Below, in pieces: positions 34,763 through 47,689 of a stretch of DNA of 64,000 bases (position 1 is the stretch's first letter; every line of letters starts with the position of its first letter). The DNA is from Annona cherimola (Eukaryota; Streptophyta; Magnoliopsida; Magnoliales; Annonaceae). The notes below the pieces were generated by a model. That model was given only the letters and a program-made list of their open reading frames with translations, did no database searches and was not told the DNA's origin. Location of the stretch: contig CM059972.1 of assembly GCA_030490835.1 (NCBI GenBank), forward strand, positions 88,955,137-89,019,136. Direction: 5' to 3'. The position numbers were made by a program, and so were the translations under genes.

Positions 34763-35090
34763 GCTCCTGAAAGCATTAAACTCTCAGTGCTACCGGGCGC
34801 ATATACCTTTTTTTTATTTCTTTTAAATTTTTTTTTATAAAACTGTTAATCTATCTGTGTAAATTTTTTATTTTTGAAAATCAGTGGCATTTTAGGTAAT
34901 TTAAAATTACTAAAACGCCACCAATTTTCAAAAATAAAAAATAAAAATTTAAAATAATCCAAAAAAAATAAAAATTTATACACATATTAAATACACCTAA
35001 ATTAATAATCTTATAAATTTTTTTTTTTTTTTTTTTTGAAAAAGTATGCACCTAGGAGGCTAGGAGCAATGCTCCCGGAGCATATGACCA
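34763..35090. repeat. Fold-back element, copy D
   Basis: Outer ends CAGTGCTACCGGGCGCATA (left) and GGAGCATATG (right). Arms AAAACTGTTAATCTATCTGT and TAAATTAATAATCTTATAA pair around a TGGCATTTTAGG / AAAACGCCACC centre. It ends about 110 bp upstream of the COA4-like start codon, so it may overlap that promoter. Confidence 0.75.
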
Positions 35091-35201
35091 GTTCCCTTAC
35101 ATGGAGAGGGCCGCGGCATATCACATGAAAGGGAGCAGGCTAACCGCTGAAGCGGGTAGCTTCCCGTCAAATTTAGGCTTGAAAATCAAACAGAAATCTC
35201 G

Positions 35202-37457
35202 ATGGGACTGTCGGAGTCAAAAGAGAAAGAAGTCCCAGAAAACCAAACAAGAGAAATTTCGAGGGGCGACTTGCAATCAGATTCGGAAGAAGCTCCAGAA
35301 ATGCCAACAACAAAGCTTCATCAGACCAACGCAGACGAAGAAGATGAGAACGTGAAACAGCTCCAAGAATGCTCCGTACTCTACCTATCCTTGCAGGTAT
35401 GTCTTTTTTTCACCTGCGATGCTGCAATTCCCAAAATTTTCATTGCCCATATGCAGACATCCGACCGGTTTCTTTTTGTGTCTCTTACGCAGGAATGTCT
35501 TATTAAAACAGATAGGAACTGGAAATCTTGCCAATTAGGTATCGTTACTGAAATCCTGATATCGCATTTAGAGGTTGTTCCCCCTATTCAAGTCCGCTGG
35601 TGTTTTTGGATAGTTGGAATTGGGAAACTGGTGATTTCAATAACATCGGAGATGATGTCAAATCAAAGTTAAAAAAAAATTATTGGAAGCACATATAATT
35701 CTTTAAAAACGGTTAATCTGCTAATTATTGTAAGAATAGATGTGGCAGATGTTTTTCATATCCATATATTATTTGTATTTGAAATGCTTTTTCATCCCCC
35801 GTCTCAACCTATCTTCTATTAGGCGCTCTTATGGCTTTCTTTGGTCAAAGTAAAGAACTATTCTCATTTATAGGAGAAGCTATCTTAGACATTGGACAAA
35901 TGGAATTGTCCAATTGGTTGCTTTTTATATTTAAGTTTTTTTAATGTGTGAATGACATCATAAACATATACATAGCTAAAAACATTCTTTAAATAGAAAA
36001 GCAACTAGTTGGGTAACCCCACATTTATCCAAACAGTTGTTTAAGGCCAGTCATCTCATTGTAATTCCCAGTGAGTGCAGTCCTATGAATTGAAGTGGTC
36101 ATGTGAATGCAATCCCTTTGTCTATGTTGGCTTTATTCATTTCGAGCTTACATCATTTCCATTTTCATTTCTTTTACCTTTACATTTCTCACAGCTGTGG
36201 ATATAACTATTCTATTGAGCCAACTGGGGCCCACTTATTATCGTATTTACCATTGGATGGGACGAGCCCACAATGCAACTCCTGCTCTGAAAATACCTGT
36301 GGGGTTGAATGAGATGTTATGTGGAATGGATGCTGTGACCATATTGTTCAAGGTGTCCATTTTGGTTGTCAGTATTTGATGGTGGAGATCCTTCTGCCAT
36401 TTCAGTAGGACCTGCTTGCAAATAATGCATTTAGCCAGATGGGATTTAAACAGGATGAGTCAATCATTTTTAATTGGTGGTGCATTACTTTTTGACCTCA
36501 TTTGTTTGAGGAAAAAAAGGATTTTGGCGTGAAAAAGAGATGGCAAAGAGGAGATGGGGTTGAAAAAAGAAAGGTGATGATGTCAATTAGAGTGAATAAC
36601 ACCAAATCAAACTCCCTTCCCTCCTCCAGCCCCGCCGCCGCCACCCCCCTCCCACTAGTTATTTCGTTTTTAGCTTTTTTTTCCACATGGAGTCTTTTAC
36701 ACATCTTCCCTCACCTAAACTTACCAAAAATAATTGTGAACTGTTCAATTTGAAAGGAAAAATATTCTTTATTTCGAATTTTTTCCCCCTTGCATTGTGA
36801 GTCAAACTTTGATGCTTCTTCTGGCCGTGGAAATTTTGTGGGGTTTGGCAGCTAGGAATATTCTTATTCATTTCTAGCAAATGTTGGTTGGTATCATAGT
36901 TCGCTACCAAATATATTGCTAGCAAAATAACAATTGATCAATCTTTTTTTATTGGTTGGTATTAACTATGTAAATTTTATGAATTGTGATAGCACCCTTC
37001 TTAAGATGAGTTGGCATTCTTTTCAGTTTTAATTATAAAGTTTTCGTGTGGTATGTTTTGGATTGCTGATTCTGAATGGTGCCCAGTAAGAGAAGTCCTA
37101 ACCAGTCATGTCTTGATATTCTTTCTAATGGTTTGTGAAATGGAAACTTCATGTAACATTTCATCTTCAACAAAAGAAAGTCCAGCACTTGTTTCCATGA
37201 ATTTTCTTTTGTTTGATGACGGTTTCATGATTCCTTGAGTAGTGAATCCAACAAATGAGAGAGTTCACAACAATGAAATGGCCGCCATCCTGTTGGTTTG
37301 AGCAAGATAGAAATGTTTCTAATGGCTGAAAGCAGCGCACTCTTCTAATTCTTGTCTGGCATATCTTTGACCCTTTTAACCCTCTCTCTCTTTATCACCA
37401 GAAGTTCAAGCTTTGAAGGCCTGCCATCAAAAAAGGCGCGACAGCAGAGGGGAGTAG
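35202..37457 (+). CDS. COA4-like twin-CX9C mitochondrial protein
   Basis: Three exons: 35202-35396, 35493-35538 and 37402-37457, together 98 aa. Junctions are consensus (TTGCAG|GTATGT; TTACGCAG|GAATG; AATTAG|GTATCG; ATCACCAG|AAGTT). The N-terminus is acidic and disordered (1-52). The C-terminus holds a twin CX9C motif: C57-x9-C67 and C78-x9-C88, with YLSLQECL and RNWKSCQ, as in COA4/CHCHD8-type cytochrome c oxidase assembly factors. Such proteins are normally imported into the mitochondrial intermembrane space by the Mia40 relay and form two disulfides (family knowledge). There is no presequence, as expected. Exon 2 is only 46 nt, and the Cys pairs are spread over all three exons, so splicing is essential to the fold. 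A paralogous CHCH protein is the main alternative. Confidence 0.85.
35539..37401 (+). other. Large intron 2 of the COA4-like gene
   Basis: 1.86 kb, much longer than intron 1 (96 bp). It holds only short frames on both strands that I regard as chance; no repeat or nested gene is recognised. Confidence 0.7.
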
Positions 37458-38407
37458 TTTATTAGCTAGCTTGAAAAATTTTGTCACTGCTCCAACATAG
37501 GTTATCAAGTTGATTTGTAATTGAATTTTTTAGTCTAGGATAAACAGATAGAAAAGGGATGTTGAATACATATTTCTTTTCTTCCTGCCTCATCAGTGGA
37601 GTTTTTTCTTTCTTTCTTTTTTTTTTTTTTTTGAAGGAAACAGTAGAGCTTTTAAAATGCTATAAAAGTTGACAGGAGTTCAAAAAAGGGCTAATTAGGG
37701 AAATTTCATCAGTAAGGTCATGGATATATGACTAGCAGACAACATCAAATCTAGCCAGGGTGTTGGCCTCTTTCAATTAAACTAAAAGAGAAAAATAACC
37801 AAAGTCATGGATGCAATCAGAAATTGTCAAAGCTCTTCTATTCTTATTATTCACAAGAGGAAACTCAGTTTCTGGCAAATTCCTTATCAAGCTTGATATT
37901 ATTTGTTTTTACTTGGCAATGAGCAGTCGATTATGGGGGCACAGAATCACAGCTTGGTGACCCTCATGGTTGCTTTATAGCTATCAATCAAATCTGTAAT
38001 TTTATGTTTGGGAATGTTAGGGGTTCATTATTTACTTTTGATAGTCTGAATAGAACTGCAGGTAACAGTGATTCTCTTTCAATTAAAACTTGTGCTTGGT
38101 ACTTATCCAAAATAAAAAAAAAAAAAGAAAAAAAAAAACTTGTGCTCGGTGAAGAATAAATTAAAGGTGGAAATTGGGTTGGGTTGACCTGTGACCTGTC
38201 CTTCTTTTGATTGGGCCAAAAGAAATTTTTATTATAATCCAATATAGGGTTATAAAATTTAATTTGAATTCAAAAATAGGATTGGAGTAGGTAGATCATG
38301 TTCAACCTGAAGAGTCTTGACCCGTTTATATTCATTTATTAAAAACTATAAGCATTTTTCATTTTATTATCATTTCTTTCAAAAATTTGACATTATTTAT
38401 GATTAAC
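37458..38407. other. 3' flank, no feature recognised
   Basis: Includes poly-T and poly-A runs (37607-37632, 38108-38138) and no coding signal. The 3' untranslated region of the COA4-like gene probably lies at its left end. Confidence 0.5.
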
Positions 38408-38420
38408 TATATCTAATTTA

Positions 38421-38687
38421 CCAAACGAGCGCCGCTCGTTTGGTCGCCGGGCACGGAACGAAACTTTCGTTCCCGCCGGCGCGTGTTCGAATCCCAGGTG
38501 GGATTTCGAACCAAAAATTTCAGTGGGGGCATGTGTGGTCTTCCTTATTTGGTTGGGAGCTGGTGGTCTCCCTGTTGATATTTGGGAGCTTGTTGTCTCC
38601 CTTTGGAAATATTGTTAGAATTGTCTTAGAGTTTTGAATGTGATATGAATTGAGATATGTTGTAAATATACTCCAATAAAAAAAATA
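38421..38687 (+). mobile_element. SINE with hairpin-rich head and 13-bp target duplication
   Basis: A 267-bp element flanked by TATATCTAATTTA (38408-38420 and 38688-38700). The B box GTTCGAATCCC (38487-38497) shows a Pol III, tRNA-related head; the end is A-rich (CCAATAAAAAAAA). The head starts with two back-to-back perfect inverted repeats: 38421-38443 (10-bp arms around GCC) and 38455-38473 (9-bp arms). A degenerate relative is at 19835-20052. Confidence 0.92.
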
Positions 38688-38700
38688 TATATCTAATTTA

Positions 38701-39794
38701 ATTTTTAAAATTATATTTTATGATAATTAACATGTAAGTTTAGTATAAGTGAAATTTTAAGCTAAATAAAATATTCAAAATTGACCTGAATTGTCAACTC
38801 AGATTATTGATTTAAGTTACAAGTGAAATTTCAGTGAGGTATGTTTGGTTAACTTGTTTTAATGAGTATGTTACACTGTCTATGTTTAATTATGTTTTTT
38901 TTTGTGACTAATGGTGTTTTACTCTTACTAATTAGTAAATTGTTGAAGACTCAACCTTTAAATTTAACATATGTGTGACTTCATTCAGGTTTATAAATTC
39001 ATTCGGGTTTATAAATTCTTAAAATTTTCATATTTGACTTATCTTTTTTGCCCGACCAGCTGCCTCGGTGCAAATCTAAAGTTTGTCTTAAGATCTAACA
39101 AGGAAAAGTGAGGGATGGGTACTTTGGTTGATTTTGTTCCGATCCTCTGTAAAAGTAAGGTCAAATAAGATATTTATAAGGGTTGGGCATCAGTACGACT
39201 CATCCCGTTTCACATCCTTAATTCTCAGTTCTCGAAACTATTTATGTAGAGCACGAAGACACCCCAATGAATCATACCCTCTTCAGATTCCTCTGCTCCA
39301 AAGGTGTTATCATCTCTCCATCTTTCTCAGTGAGGATTGTTGGCTCTCTTATTTGGATAATAGAAGAGGTTTCTTGGAGACTTCCATCATGGAAATGTGG
39401 TAGTGTAACTATCTGATGAAAAGCATTTCTATTTTTTCCCCCCTTCAAATGAGAGGGAGCTGATCCTTTTTTTGCCCTAGGTCACAACTCTTGCAATTTG
39501 GTTCACCGAAGTCAGATTTTGTTGCTCCGCGAAAACACTATTTAGTCATGTTATCGAATTAGGATCGAGTGTTTGCGAAATAGGCACTTTTGAGCGTTAC
39601 CAATGCGTCTTGATATCAATGTTTAAACATTTTTTTTTTAAATAACTGAATTTAGGTTTTTTTAGTTTTTTTTTAAAGGCCATTAATGTGATCCTATTGA
39701 GTCGACAACTTTTTTTAAAAGGACTCTTCTGCCATCGATTGGCGTTAGAAATGAATTCTTTTGGTGGGCTCCTTTCCCTAGCATGAGTAACTTA
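38701..39794. other. No gene recognised
   Basis: AT-rich with a 91-codon open frame (39128-39403) that has no recognisable motif or splice context. I do not call it. Confidence 0.5.
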
Positions 39795-40910
39795 ATGTCC
39801 TGTTTTAAATTTTAATATATTTCAAAATCGTTTGATCTTTCCACCATATTGTACGTGAATGCACATGAATAGATACAATATATAATGGGAGACACGGCTA
39901 TAAAACCACAACCCCTATTATATGAAACTCCCTCCATTTTTAACATATATATGTTTGACAAAAAATTCATTCCATTTATTATATTTAACATCATTTATAC
40001 TATCATGGAAGCGCTTTTATTTGTGTAGTATCACTGTATACGGATCTTATCTACAAACATATAACATCATTACAATAAAATAATTTAAAGCTAAATATTA
40101 ATTTTTAAATAGTATTTTTAACATTTAAATCATTTAAAATATCAGTAATATGTGGACAAATGATTTTATAAAGTATTATCGCATTCTCATACATATGTAA
40201 ATGGATTTGAACATTTTTCTTAATTTACGCATGAATGTATCTATTTTGGGTAAATGTAGCCTATGCACATGTTGCATTTGGATAAAACTTAATCTCATAG
40301 CTAAATAAATAATATTAAATATAATGAATGAATTAAATTTTACATAAATCGATCTCAAAAATGAGGAGGGTTTCATGAAATCATATCTATAAAACTCGAT
40401 TTCTAATGATATGAGCTTTGTTGATATGAAATCTTTTTTATGTAACCCATTTTGTTTTTAATATTTAATGCTTTATGAAAATTTCACTTTTAGTGTTATT
40501 TATATTATTGTAGAAATTTTTTCATTCTTCTAGTATCAATTTGTATAGAAATTGATAGGCTCTATCTATAAATGTGTAATATTAACATAATAAAATAGTT
40601 TAATATTAAATATAAATTTCGAAGTTGTATTTTCAACGTCTAAATAATTTAAAATGTCATTACTGTGGGGATAAATGATTTTATAAAATATTATTACATT
40701 CTAATATATATGTAAATGCATTTAAGTATTTCTTATAAATATACATATTTAGAAAATATGGATTGCACATTTTTTTAATATCTCATTAAATATTTGATTT
40801 GAATGAACTTAGTCTCATAAATAAATAAATGATGTTAAATATAATGAATGGAGTAGATTTCTTACCAAACATTAAAAAATAAAAAAATGTAAGAAGTTAC
40901 CTGGAACTAC
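39795..40910. repeat. Fold-back-type AT-rich repeats, two adjoining copies
   Basis: Each half contains the core TTATATTTAACATCATTTAT or its inverse (AATATTAAATATAATGAATG at 40311; ATGATGTTAAATATAATGAA at 40831) and ATTTAAATCATTTAAAATATC blocks. Same superfamily as 23390-26160 and 44529-46400. Confidence 0.6.
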
Positions 40911-42429
40911 TTCTGTATACCTTGGCTACATAAAAGCAAAATATACAATGCAACATATATAAAAGTTATTATAAAATGAAAAATAATAAAAATTAATCAC
41001 AAAACTTTTTTTTGAGAACTATTAATCACAAAACTTAGTCCTTCCAAATGCATGCGAGTAAGGTTGAAAGATTGAAGAAATTAAATGAATTAAAAATATG
41101 ACAACAATAATATTATGTAGAAAGATGAAAAATGAAATGAAAAATTTCTCTTAAGCCCATAACATTTGCCTTTAATTCTTATTATACCTATGATATTTCA
41201 AAAATTCATCTTATATATATAACATTTCATCTTCAATTCCTATTATATTTCTGAAATAAAAAACGTTAATCACCCATTGAAACGATAATTTTGCCTCAAC
41301 ATGATATTTGAATCACTTAACATCACAAGTTAATGGTTTATCAACATTAATTGAGTCATATTAGAGTTGAATTATTTCAAATAAAAAATTATGAAGGGAA
41401 AAATTGTCTTTTCAATGAGGTAGTTAATAGTTGTTTTAATTGTATGAGTATGATAGCAATGAAACTTTATGGGTATAAAATTTTTTTTAAAAATGTTGCC
41501 GATATAATAGGAATTATGGGCAAATATAATGGATACAAGAGGAATTTTTTAAAATAAAACTTTAAATCTATTAAAAAATAATATGAGAATTTCCAAATAT
41601 ACCTATGAATTATAACCATAACTCCTTATTTACCCACAAGTTTTTGAAAATTCTTTTCATACCCACAAATTTTCCCTAAAATTCTTCTCATACCCCTACT
41701 AATAATGTGCATCAGCTTCAACTAAATTTCTTAAAATTTTTATTTTTAATATTTTTAAATACCCAGTCTACCGATCCACCATTTTTCTTATATGAACCCA
41801 TCCATCGTTAATTTCACAGTTTCATCCGGTGGGGCTCATCCATCAACTCAATAGTGGATTGAAGACGACTAATGACCTCAACTCTTTATTATGACGCTCT
41901 GGAGTGTCGTGATGAAGTTTTGGATTTAGGGCTTGGAACGAAAGTTGTTATTGGTCGGTGGTGAAGAAGAATTGCATGCCAAATTGGGACTTACCAGCAG
42001 GTATTAATCGTTATTCGGCCAAAACCGTACGGGTCTGTTGGGCTTTCCAAGGTTTCGTAGCCAGTGAAGACAAGCATGGTTTGATCCCATAAAATTTTTA
42101 CTGGGCTTTTAACGACTTGAATTAAAACCAGGTTTTCGTTGCTAGAGCAGACAAGCATGGATTGATTCCATGGAATTTTCGCTCGGTTTTTGACAACATG
42201 AATTGCAACAAATTTCCCGAATCAGACTTATGCATATCAATCCATTGGACCACGCCACCATAAAAAATAATCTCCAAACCATGCCACTAAAATCGCCCAG
42301 TATAGTGAACTGATTGGAGTGCGATTCCCATGTGATAAAGAGATGTTGAATCATCGAGATAACTAGCTTGGACGGACACAGTAGGGCCTAAAAAGAAGGA
42401 AGCTCTTTGCCTCCCATGCATGAAAAATA
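40911..42429. other. No gene recognised
   Basis: AT-rich to about 41780, then moderately GC-richer. There are fragments of open frame but no protein similarity I can support; the right part may be upstream sequence of the Gypsy relic. Confidence 0.45.
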
Positions 42430-44145
42430 CACTATTTTGGTCACTTCATTGGACAAAATTTTCTTTGCCATCAAAGATAAAGTCTTCCTAAAGAAGCCTA
42501 ATCAGATGAAAGCTTTCCCCCCAAAAAGAGATACCTCTCATTGGTATGTATATAATGAAGACCATAAGCATTCCACGGAATGATGGATACTGCTAAAGAA
42601 TTCTATTGAAAATCATATTAGAAAAGAACGACTTACTCAGTTCGTCGAAAGGATTTAAAAAAAGCTCTCGTTTCCACTCTAGTAGCAGGTTTAGATTCTA
42701 GGTATGAATCTTCTAATACCCTTACACATGGAATCATACCCACCATCAATGGCGGCATTGCCTATGGAGATAATACCAAATAGAGAAAAAAAGATATGCA
42801 CGTTCGGAGCAAATATCAAACAAAAGATCCTGTCTCACATCAAAATACACTTTTTTCATGAGCGAAGAAGAACCTTTGCATATACCTTATGATGATGCTA
42901 TTATTATTGAAGCTATTATTATGAGTTGGTTAGTTTGTCGAATAATGGTAGGCATAGATAATTGCTTATTTACTGTTTTCTAAGGCCTTCGATAAAATGA
43001 AGATTCTAAGAAAGAACCTTCGGCCCCATATAGGGCCACTGAAAGATTTACAAGGGATGAGGTATGCGTTGAAGATATTGTCACTTTTCATTTTATTGTC
43101 GACACTTCATCATAACATACTACTGCTGGAATTGATTTTCTAGTCGTCAATAGCACCTCTACTTACGTTGTAATTATTAGCTGACTTATTTTCAATAAAC
43201 TACAAGTTGTTGTTTCCACCTATCATATTTGCATCAAATTCTCAATATTTGTAGGAGAAGGCATAAAATAAGGAGACCAAAAATTGGCTTGCCATTACTA
43301 TTTAGTAGCCTATAACTGAAAACAACTCATAGATATCACAACACCCTTTGACGAAATTGAACCCACGCAACGATCAACATGGGATATGCTACTCCTCAAC
43401 AAGCAATCATATGTATCTTTACAGACTCATCTTTCCAAATTGCATTAACAAAATTTCTGCATACTTACTATGATGCCTTTGTATGGAATGTATTTGTTCT
43501 AACCAGTTTGCATCATAAATACCTAATCATAAGTTAAATATAGATTTAAAAACTAATAAAATAAAAGAAAAAAGTAAGTTATTAATAACCAAATTTATTA
43601 GGGAGGTGCAATACGTTCAATAGTTATCCAATATAGTCCTATTATCCAAATCTAATGAAAATGACATATGTGTATTAATTATACAAACTTAAACAAAGCT
43701 ACTCCTGAAGATAGTTATTCCTTGCCCAATATAAACTAATTAATTGACTCGACTGTTGGTTATAATATTTTCACTTTCATGTACACTTTTTCTGAATTTC
43801 ATTGAATTAAAATGTTTGCTTAAGTAGGAGACATATTATTATAAAGTAATGCCTTTCAATCTCAAACATATGGGTGCTATTTATCATCTGATAGTAAATA
43901 AAATCTTTGCTAAACAAATAGGTAAAAATATAGGAATGTGTTAATGACATAATAGTAAAAAGCGAAGATCCTATGCAACATATAAAAGATTTAGAGAAAA
44001 TCTTTGTAACTCTTGAGCATTTTAATATGAAATTGAATATGGAGAAATGTATATTTGGAATAACAGAAGGAAAAGTTTTAGGAGTAATTATTTCAGAAAG
44101 AGGCATTGAGGTTAACCCCATTAAAATCAAAGCATCATAGATATG
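42430..44145 (+). pseudogene. Ty3/Gypsy relic: gag C-terminus, protease region and part of RT
   Basis: Plus strand, many stops and shifts. Near 42530-42650 the translation resembles the gag zinc-knuckle area of Tat-lineage Gypsy elements (HWYVYNEDHKHSTE, then ENHIRKERLTQFVE). Around 42985-43070 FDKMKILRKNLRPHIGPLKD matches the region after the protease DNGSSAD motif. At about 43945-44140 a clean reverse-transcriptase stretch appears: HIKDLEKIFVTLEHFNMKL, then NMEKCIFGI and GVIISERGIEVNPIKIKA. The RT core with YVDD is missing upstream. It continues at 46437 after an insertion nest. Confidence 0.7.
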
Positions 44146-44528
44146 GATACCCCTAAATGTGTGTGTGTGTGTACATATGGAAAATAATCAAGTGCATTCG
44201 AAATGAATAAGAAATCTATTCCACCCATTGTATTTAGAATTATTCACTTTATCACATATCAATTTTCACCCAAATCTAACATGTGTATACGTTCCATCTT
44301 AAAATGGTACACAATGAACATAATAAAATAGTTTAATATAAATATTAAGTTTAAACTGGTATTTTCAACATCTAAACGGTCTAAAGTATGATTTTTATAT
44401 GGATAAATAATTGTATAGAATTTCATTACATTTTAATATACGTAGGGCCCATTTTACAGCGGATTGCATCGAAATTACGGTTCAGTCCGTCTGCATAGGA
44501 TATGTTCTTTATATATACGGTCTTATTT

Positions 44529-45055
44529 CTATGTAACCAGGTTACATAGAAGTGTACCCGTGTAACTCCTTCAAAATTTAAAATTTTGATCCTTAATAAA
44601 AAATTAATCTCATTCATTGTATTTAACATCATTTGTTTATTTAGGAGACCAAGTTTCATCCTAGTCAAGTATGTTTATAGGGCCACATTTGTTCAAATAT
44701 ATATATATATATGTTCATGTGTAAATTATGAAAAATGCTTAGATCTATTTACGCATATATTAGAATGTAATAATAATTTATAGAATCATTTATTCACATA
44801 GAAATGATATTTTGGACGATTTAAGTGTTGAAAATACTATTTTAAAATTGATATTTTAGCATTTTTCATAATTTACACATGAATATATACATTTTTTAAC
44901 AAACATGGCCCATAAACATATTTGATTGGGATGAAACTTCATCTCCTAAATAAACAAATCATATTAAACACAATAAATGGATTAGATTTCCTATCAAAGA
45001 TCAAAATCTTAGATTTTGAAGGGGTTACATGGGTCCACTTCTATGTAACATCTAT
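44529..45055. mobile_element. Fold-back element with GGTTACAT ends
   Basis: The left end, CTATGTAACCAGGTTACATAG, is palindromic, and the whole 527-bp unit is inverted about its middle: ATTTAACATCATTTGTTTA at the left returns as TAAACAAATCATATTAAA at the right, and GTGTAACTCCTTC as GAAGGGGTTACAT. No coding capacity. Confidence 0.75.
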
Positions 45056-45861
45056 GCGGAGCCCATATATATATGAGGGCTGTTCCGATGCAGAGTTCCC
45101 CAAAAAATGGGCCCCACACATATAAATGCAACGAAACTTTATATAGTCATTTATTCATATATAAATCATATTTTAGACGGTTTGGATGTTGAAAAAATTA
45201 CTTTAAAGTTGGTATTTAAATCAAACTATTTTATTACGTTAAATTTATACCATTTTCAGATGGGGTCCATACACATATTTGATTAGGATGAAAATTGGTA
45301 TGGTAACAGAATATATGATTTTAAATACAATGGGTCTAGTATATTATAATTTTATGGTCACGTGGGGCCTATTTTGGCACAATTGCACTGCTGTTACGGT
45401 GCAGTTGTGCTGCACTTGAATATATATATATATAAATGTTCCAGTGCATGCGATTGCACCGTGCAGTCCATGCATTATGGGCCCCACTTGATCATGAATG
45501 AGAAATCCATGCCACCCATTGTATTTAAAATTGTTCACTTTATTAACATACCAAGTTTCATTCAAATCCAACGTGTATATAATTCCCATCTTAAAATAGT
45601 GCAAAATTAACGTAATAAAATAGTTCAACGCAACTATCAAGTTTAAAGTGATATTTTCAACATCTAAACCATCTAAAGCACGATTTTTATATGGATAAAT
45701 GACTGTATAAAGTTACATTGCAATTTAATATGTGTAAGGCCCATTTTTCAGCGGACAATTATAGTGCAGTCCATTTGCACATGATCGGATCTCATATATA
45801 TATATATATATCGGTTCCGCTTCTAGATAACCAGGTTACATAGAAGCGAGCAGAGCCCATA

Positions 45862-46400
45862 TATATATTGTTCCCGCTTTTATATAACCGGGTTACATAG
45901 AAGTTGACCCGTGTAACCCTTTCAAAATCTGAGATTTTGATCATTAATAGAAAATCTAATCCATTCATAATATTTAACATAATTTCTTTATCTAGGGACT
46001 AAGTTTCATCTTAATCAAGAATGTTTATGGGTTACATTCGTTTAAAAATATATATTCATATGTAAATTATGAAAAACGCTTAGTTCTATTTACACATGTA
46101 TTAAAATGTAATAATATTTTATAAGATCATTTATTCACATACAAATGATATTTTGGACGGTTTAGATTCAAAAATACTACTTTAAAATGTTATAATTTAT
46201 ACATGAATATATACATTTTCTAACAAATGTGACTCATAAACATACTTGAGTGGTATGAAACTTGATTCCTTAAATAAACAAATAATGTTAAATACAATGA
46301 ATGGATTAAATTTTTTATAAAAAATCAAAATTTTAAATTTCGAAGGAGTTACATGGGTCTGCATCTATGTAATCGGGTTACATAGAAGCTTACATAGAAG
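45862..46400. mobile_element. Fold-back element with GGTTACAT ends, second copy
   Basis: Starts TATATAACCGGGTTACATAG and ends ATGTAATCGGGTTACATAG. The inner arms match and are inverted as in the copy at 44529-45055. Confidence 0.75.
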
Positions 46401-46436
46401 CGGAGCGCTCTATATATAAACTCACATGAGGCTTTA

Positions 46437-47565
46437 CCGCTTTACATAGATTCATTTCAAAGTCTATTGATAGATTTTTATCTATTTTTAAGATTCTAAA
46501 GGAAAATGAAGTATTCAAATGGGTGAAAGAATGTAAAATTGCCTTCCAAGACTAGAAGAAACATTTGACATTAGCCCCCTTGTTAATCATACCAGAAACT
46601 AGTGATAACCTTTTCATATATTTATTTATTTCTAATAATACCATTAGTGTTGTACTTGTTGGCTTAAATAAGGGGATCTAACGCCGCATCTACTAAGTCA
46701 GGTGTTGCATAATACAACAATACGTTATTCAATGCTAAGAAAATACTTTTTTGATCTTATAATGGCATCTAAAAATCATTATTTTCAAACATATATTATT
46801 AATATTTACACTAATCATCCATTACAGTAATTATCACACAAGCCTGATGTTGCAGGAAGGCAGATAAAATGGGATTTAAAACTATGCAGTTTGATATTTA
46901 ATTTCAACCCTTCAAAGCAATAACAGGGCAAGTACTTATTGATATACTCACCAACTTTACAAATGATAGTCGTTGTTGTAACAATAAGTCGGCAAATGAA
47001 TCCATAGATACAAACCCTCCATTTGAAACAATAGGACTTATATATTGATGGATCATTCAACAAGATAGGAAGTAGTATGAGTCTACTCACAATAACGCTT
47101 GACAAATCCCAGTTGGAAGTTACAATTTGCTTTTCTCATTCAACACCTCCAATAATGTCGCTGAATATGAAGTCTTTACCAAGGACTTCATACCATATCA
47201 TCTTTTAAGGTAAAATATGTCAATGTCTTCTTTAATTCCAACTTGATTGTCAATAAGGTCATTGGAAACTTTGAAGCAAAAGATGATGACATGGCTTGAT
47301 GTCTACAACTTTGCAAAGATCTCATCAAATAAATACCTCAATTTTTCATACAAATAATACCACGATCATAAAATATGCTGACAGACTAGCTAGTTTAGCC
47401 TCCAATACATCATTCAATATACTTATACTCATTTAGCAACCAAGTACCACCCTGGTGAAGGTCCATAATGTAGATACACAACCCCCGTGATGAAAAGATC
47501 CCATTATTTAATATCTATCTCATAATTACCTACCCAATGACAATAAAGAAGCCAAGTGAATAAGG
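46437..47565 (+). pseudogene. Ty3/Gypsy relic continued: connection and RNase H domains
   Basis: After the insertion nest pol resumes with FISKSIDRFLSIFKILKE, FKWVKECKIAFQD, then a stop, LAPLLIIPETSDNLFIYL, YYVSQVLH-like and RYSMLRK stretches, and QTYIINIYTNHPLQ with KPDVAGRQIKWDLKL typical of the Gypsy RNase H. From about 47000 a second RNase-H-like piece (FNTSNNVAEYE) follows, as in the Tat lineage. Many stops make it inactive. The part from 47004 is duplicated at 55978. Confidence 0.75.
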
Positions 47566-47689
47566 CAACAAGCAGTTTAGTAGACATTGATAAATGAAGA
47601 GCTTTATCGCTTCTTGGCCCATCGCTACTTGCTTCCATGGATTTGCCGCTTTGATCGTGGGCAGCTAATGGTTGTGCAAAAAAGAAATG

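Larger units (their letters stand above)
44150..46436. repeat. Nest of fold-back elements inserted in the Gypsy RT
   Basis: The two flanks are neighbouring parts of Gypsy pol, so about 2.3 kb has been inserted. It contains two related 300-bp pieces (44190-44500 and 45485-45790, both with CCACCCATTGTATTTA ... CAGCGGA) and two long fold-back elements (44529-45055, 45862-46400). Confidence 0.7.

Noticed and set aside
35101..35355. 84-codon frame overlapping the COA4-like start
   Set aside because: A different frame that does not lead into the conserved cysteines; the ATG at 35202 gives the correct reading frame and phase.
39128..39403. 91-codon plus-strand frame
   Set aside because: No domain, splice context or repeat relation; length is within chance for this composition.
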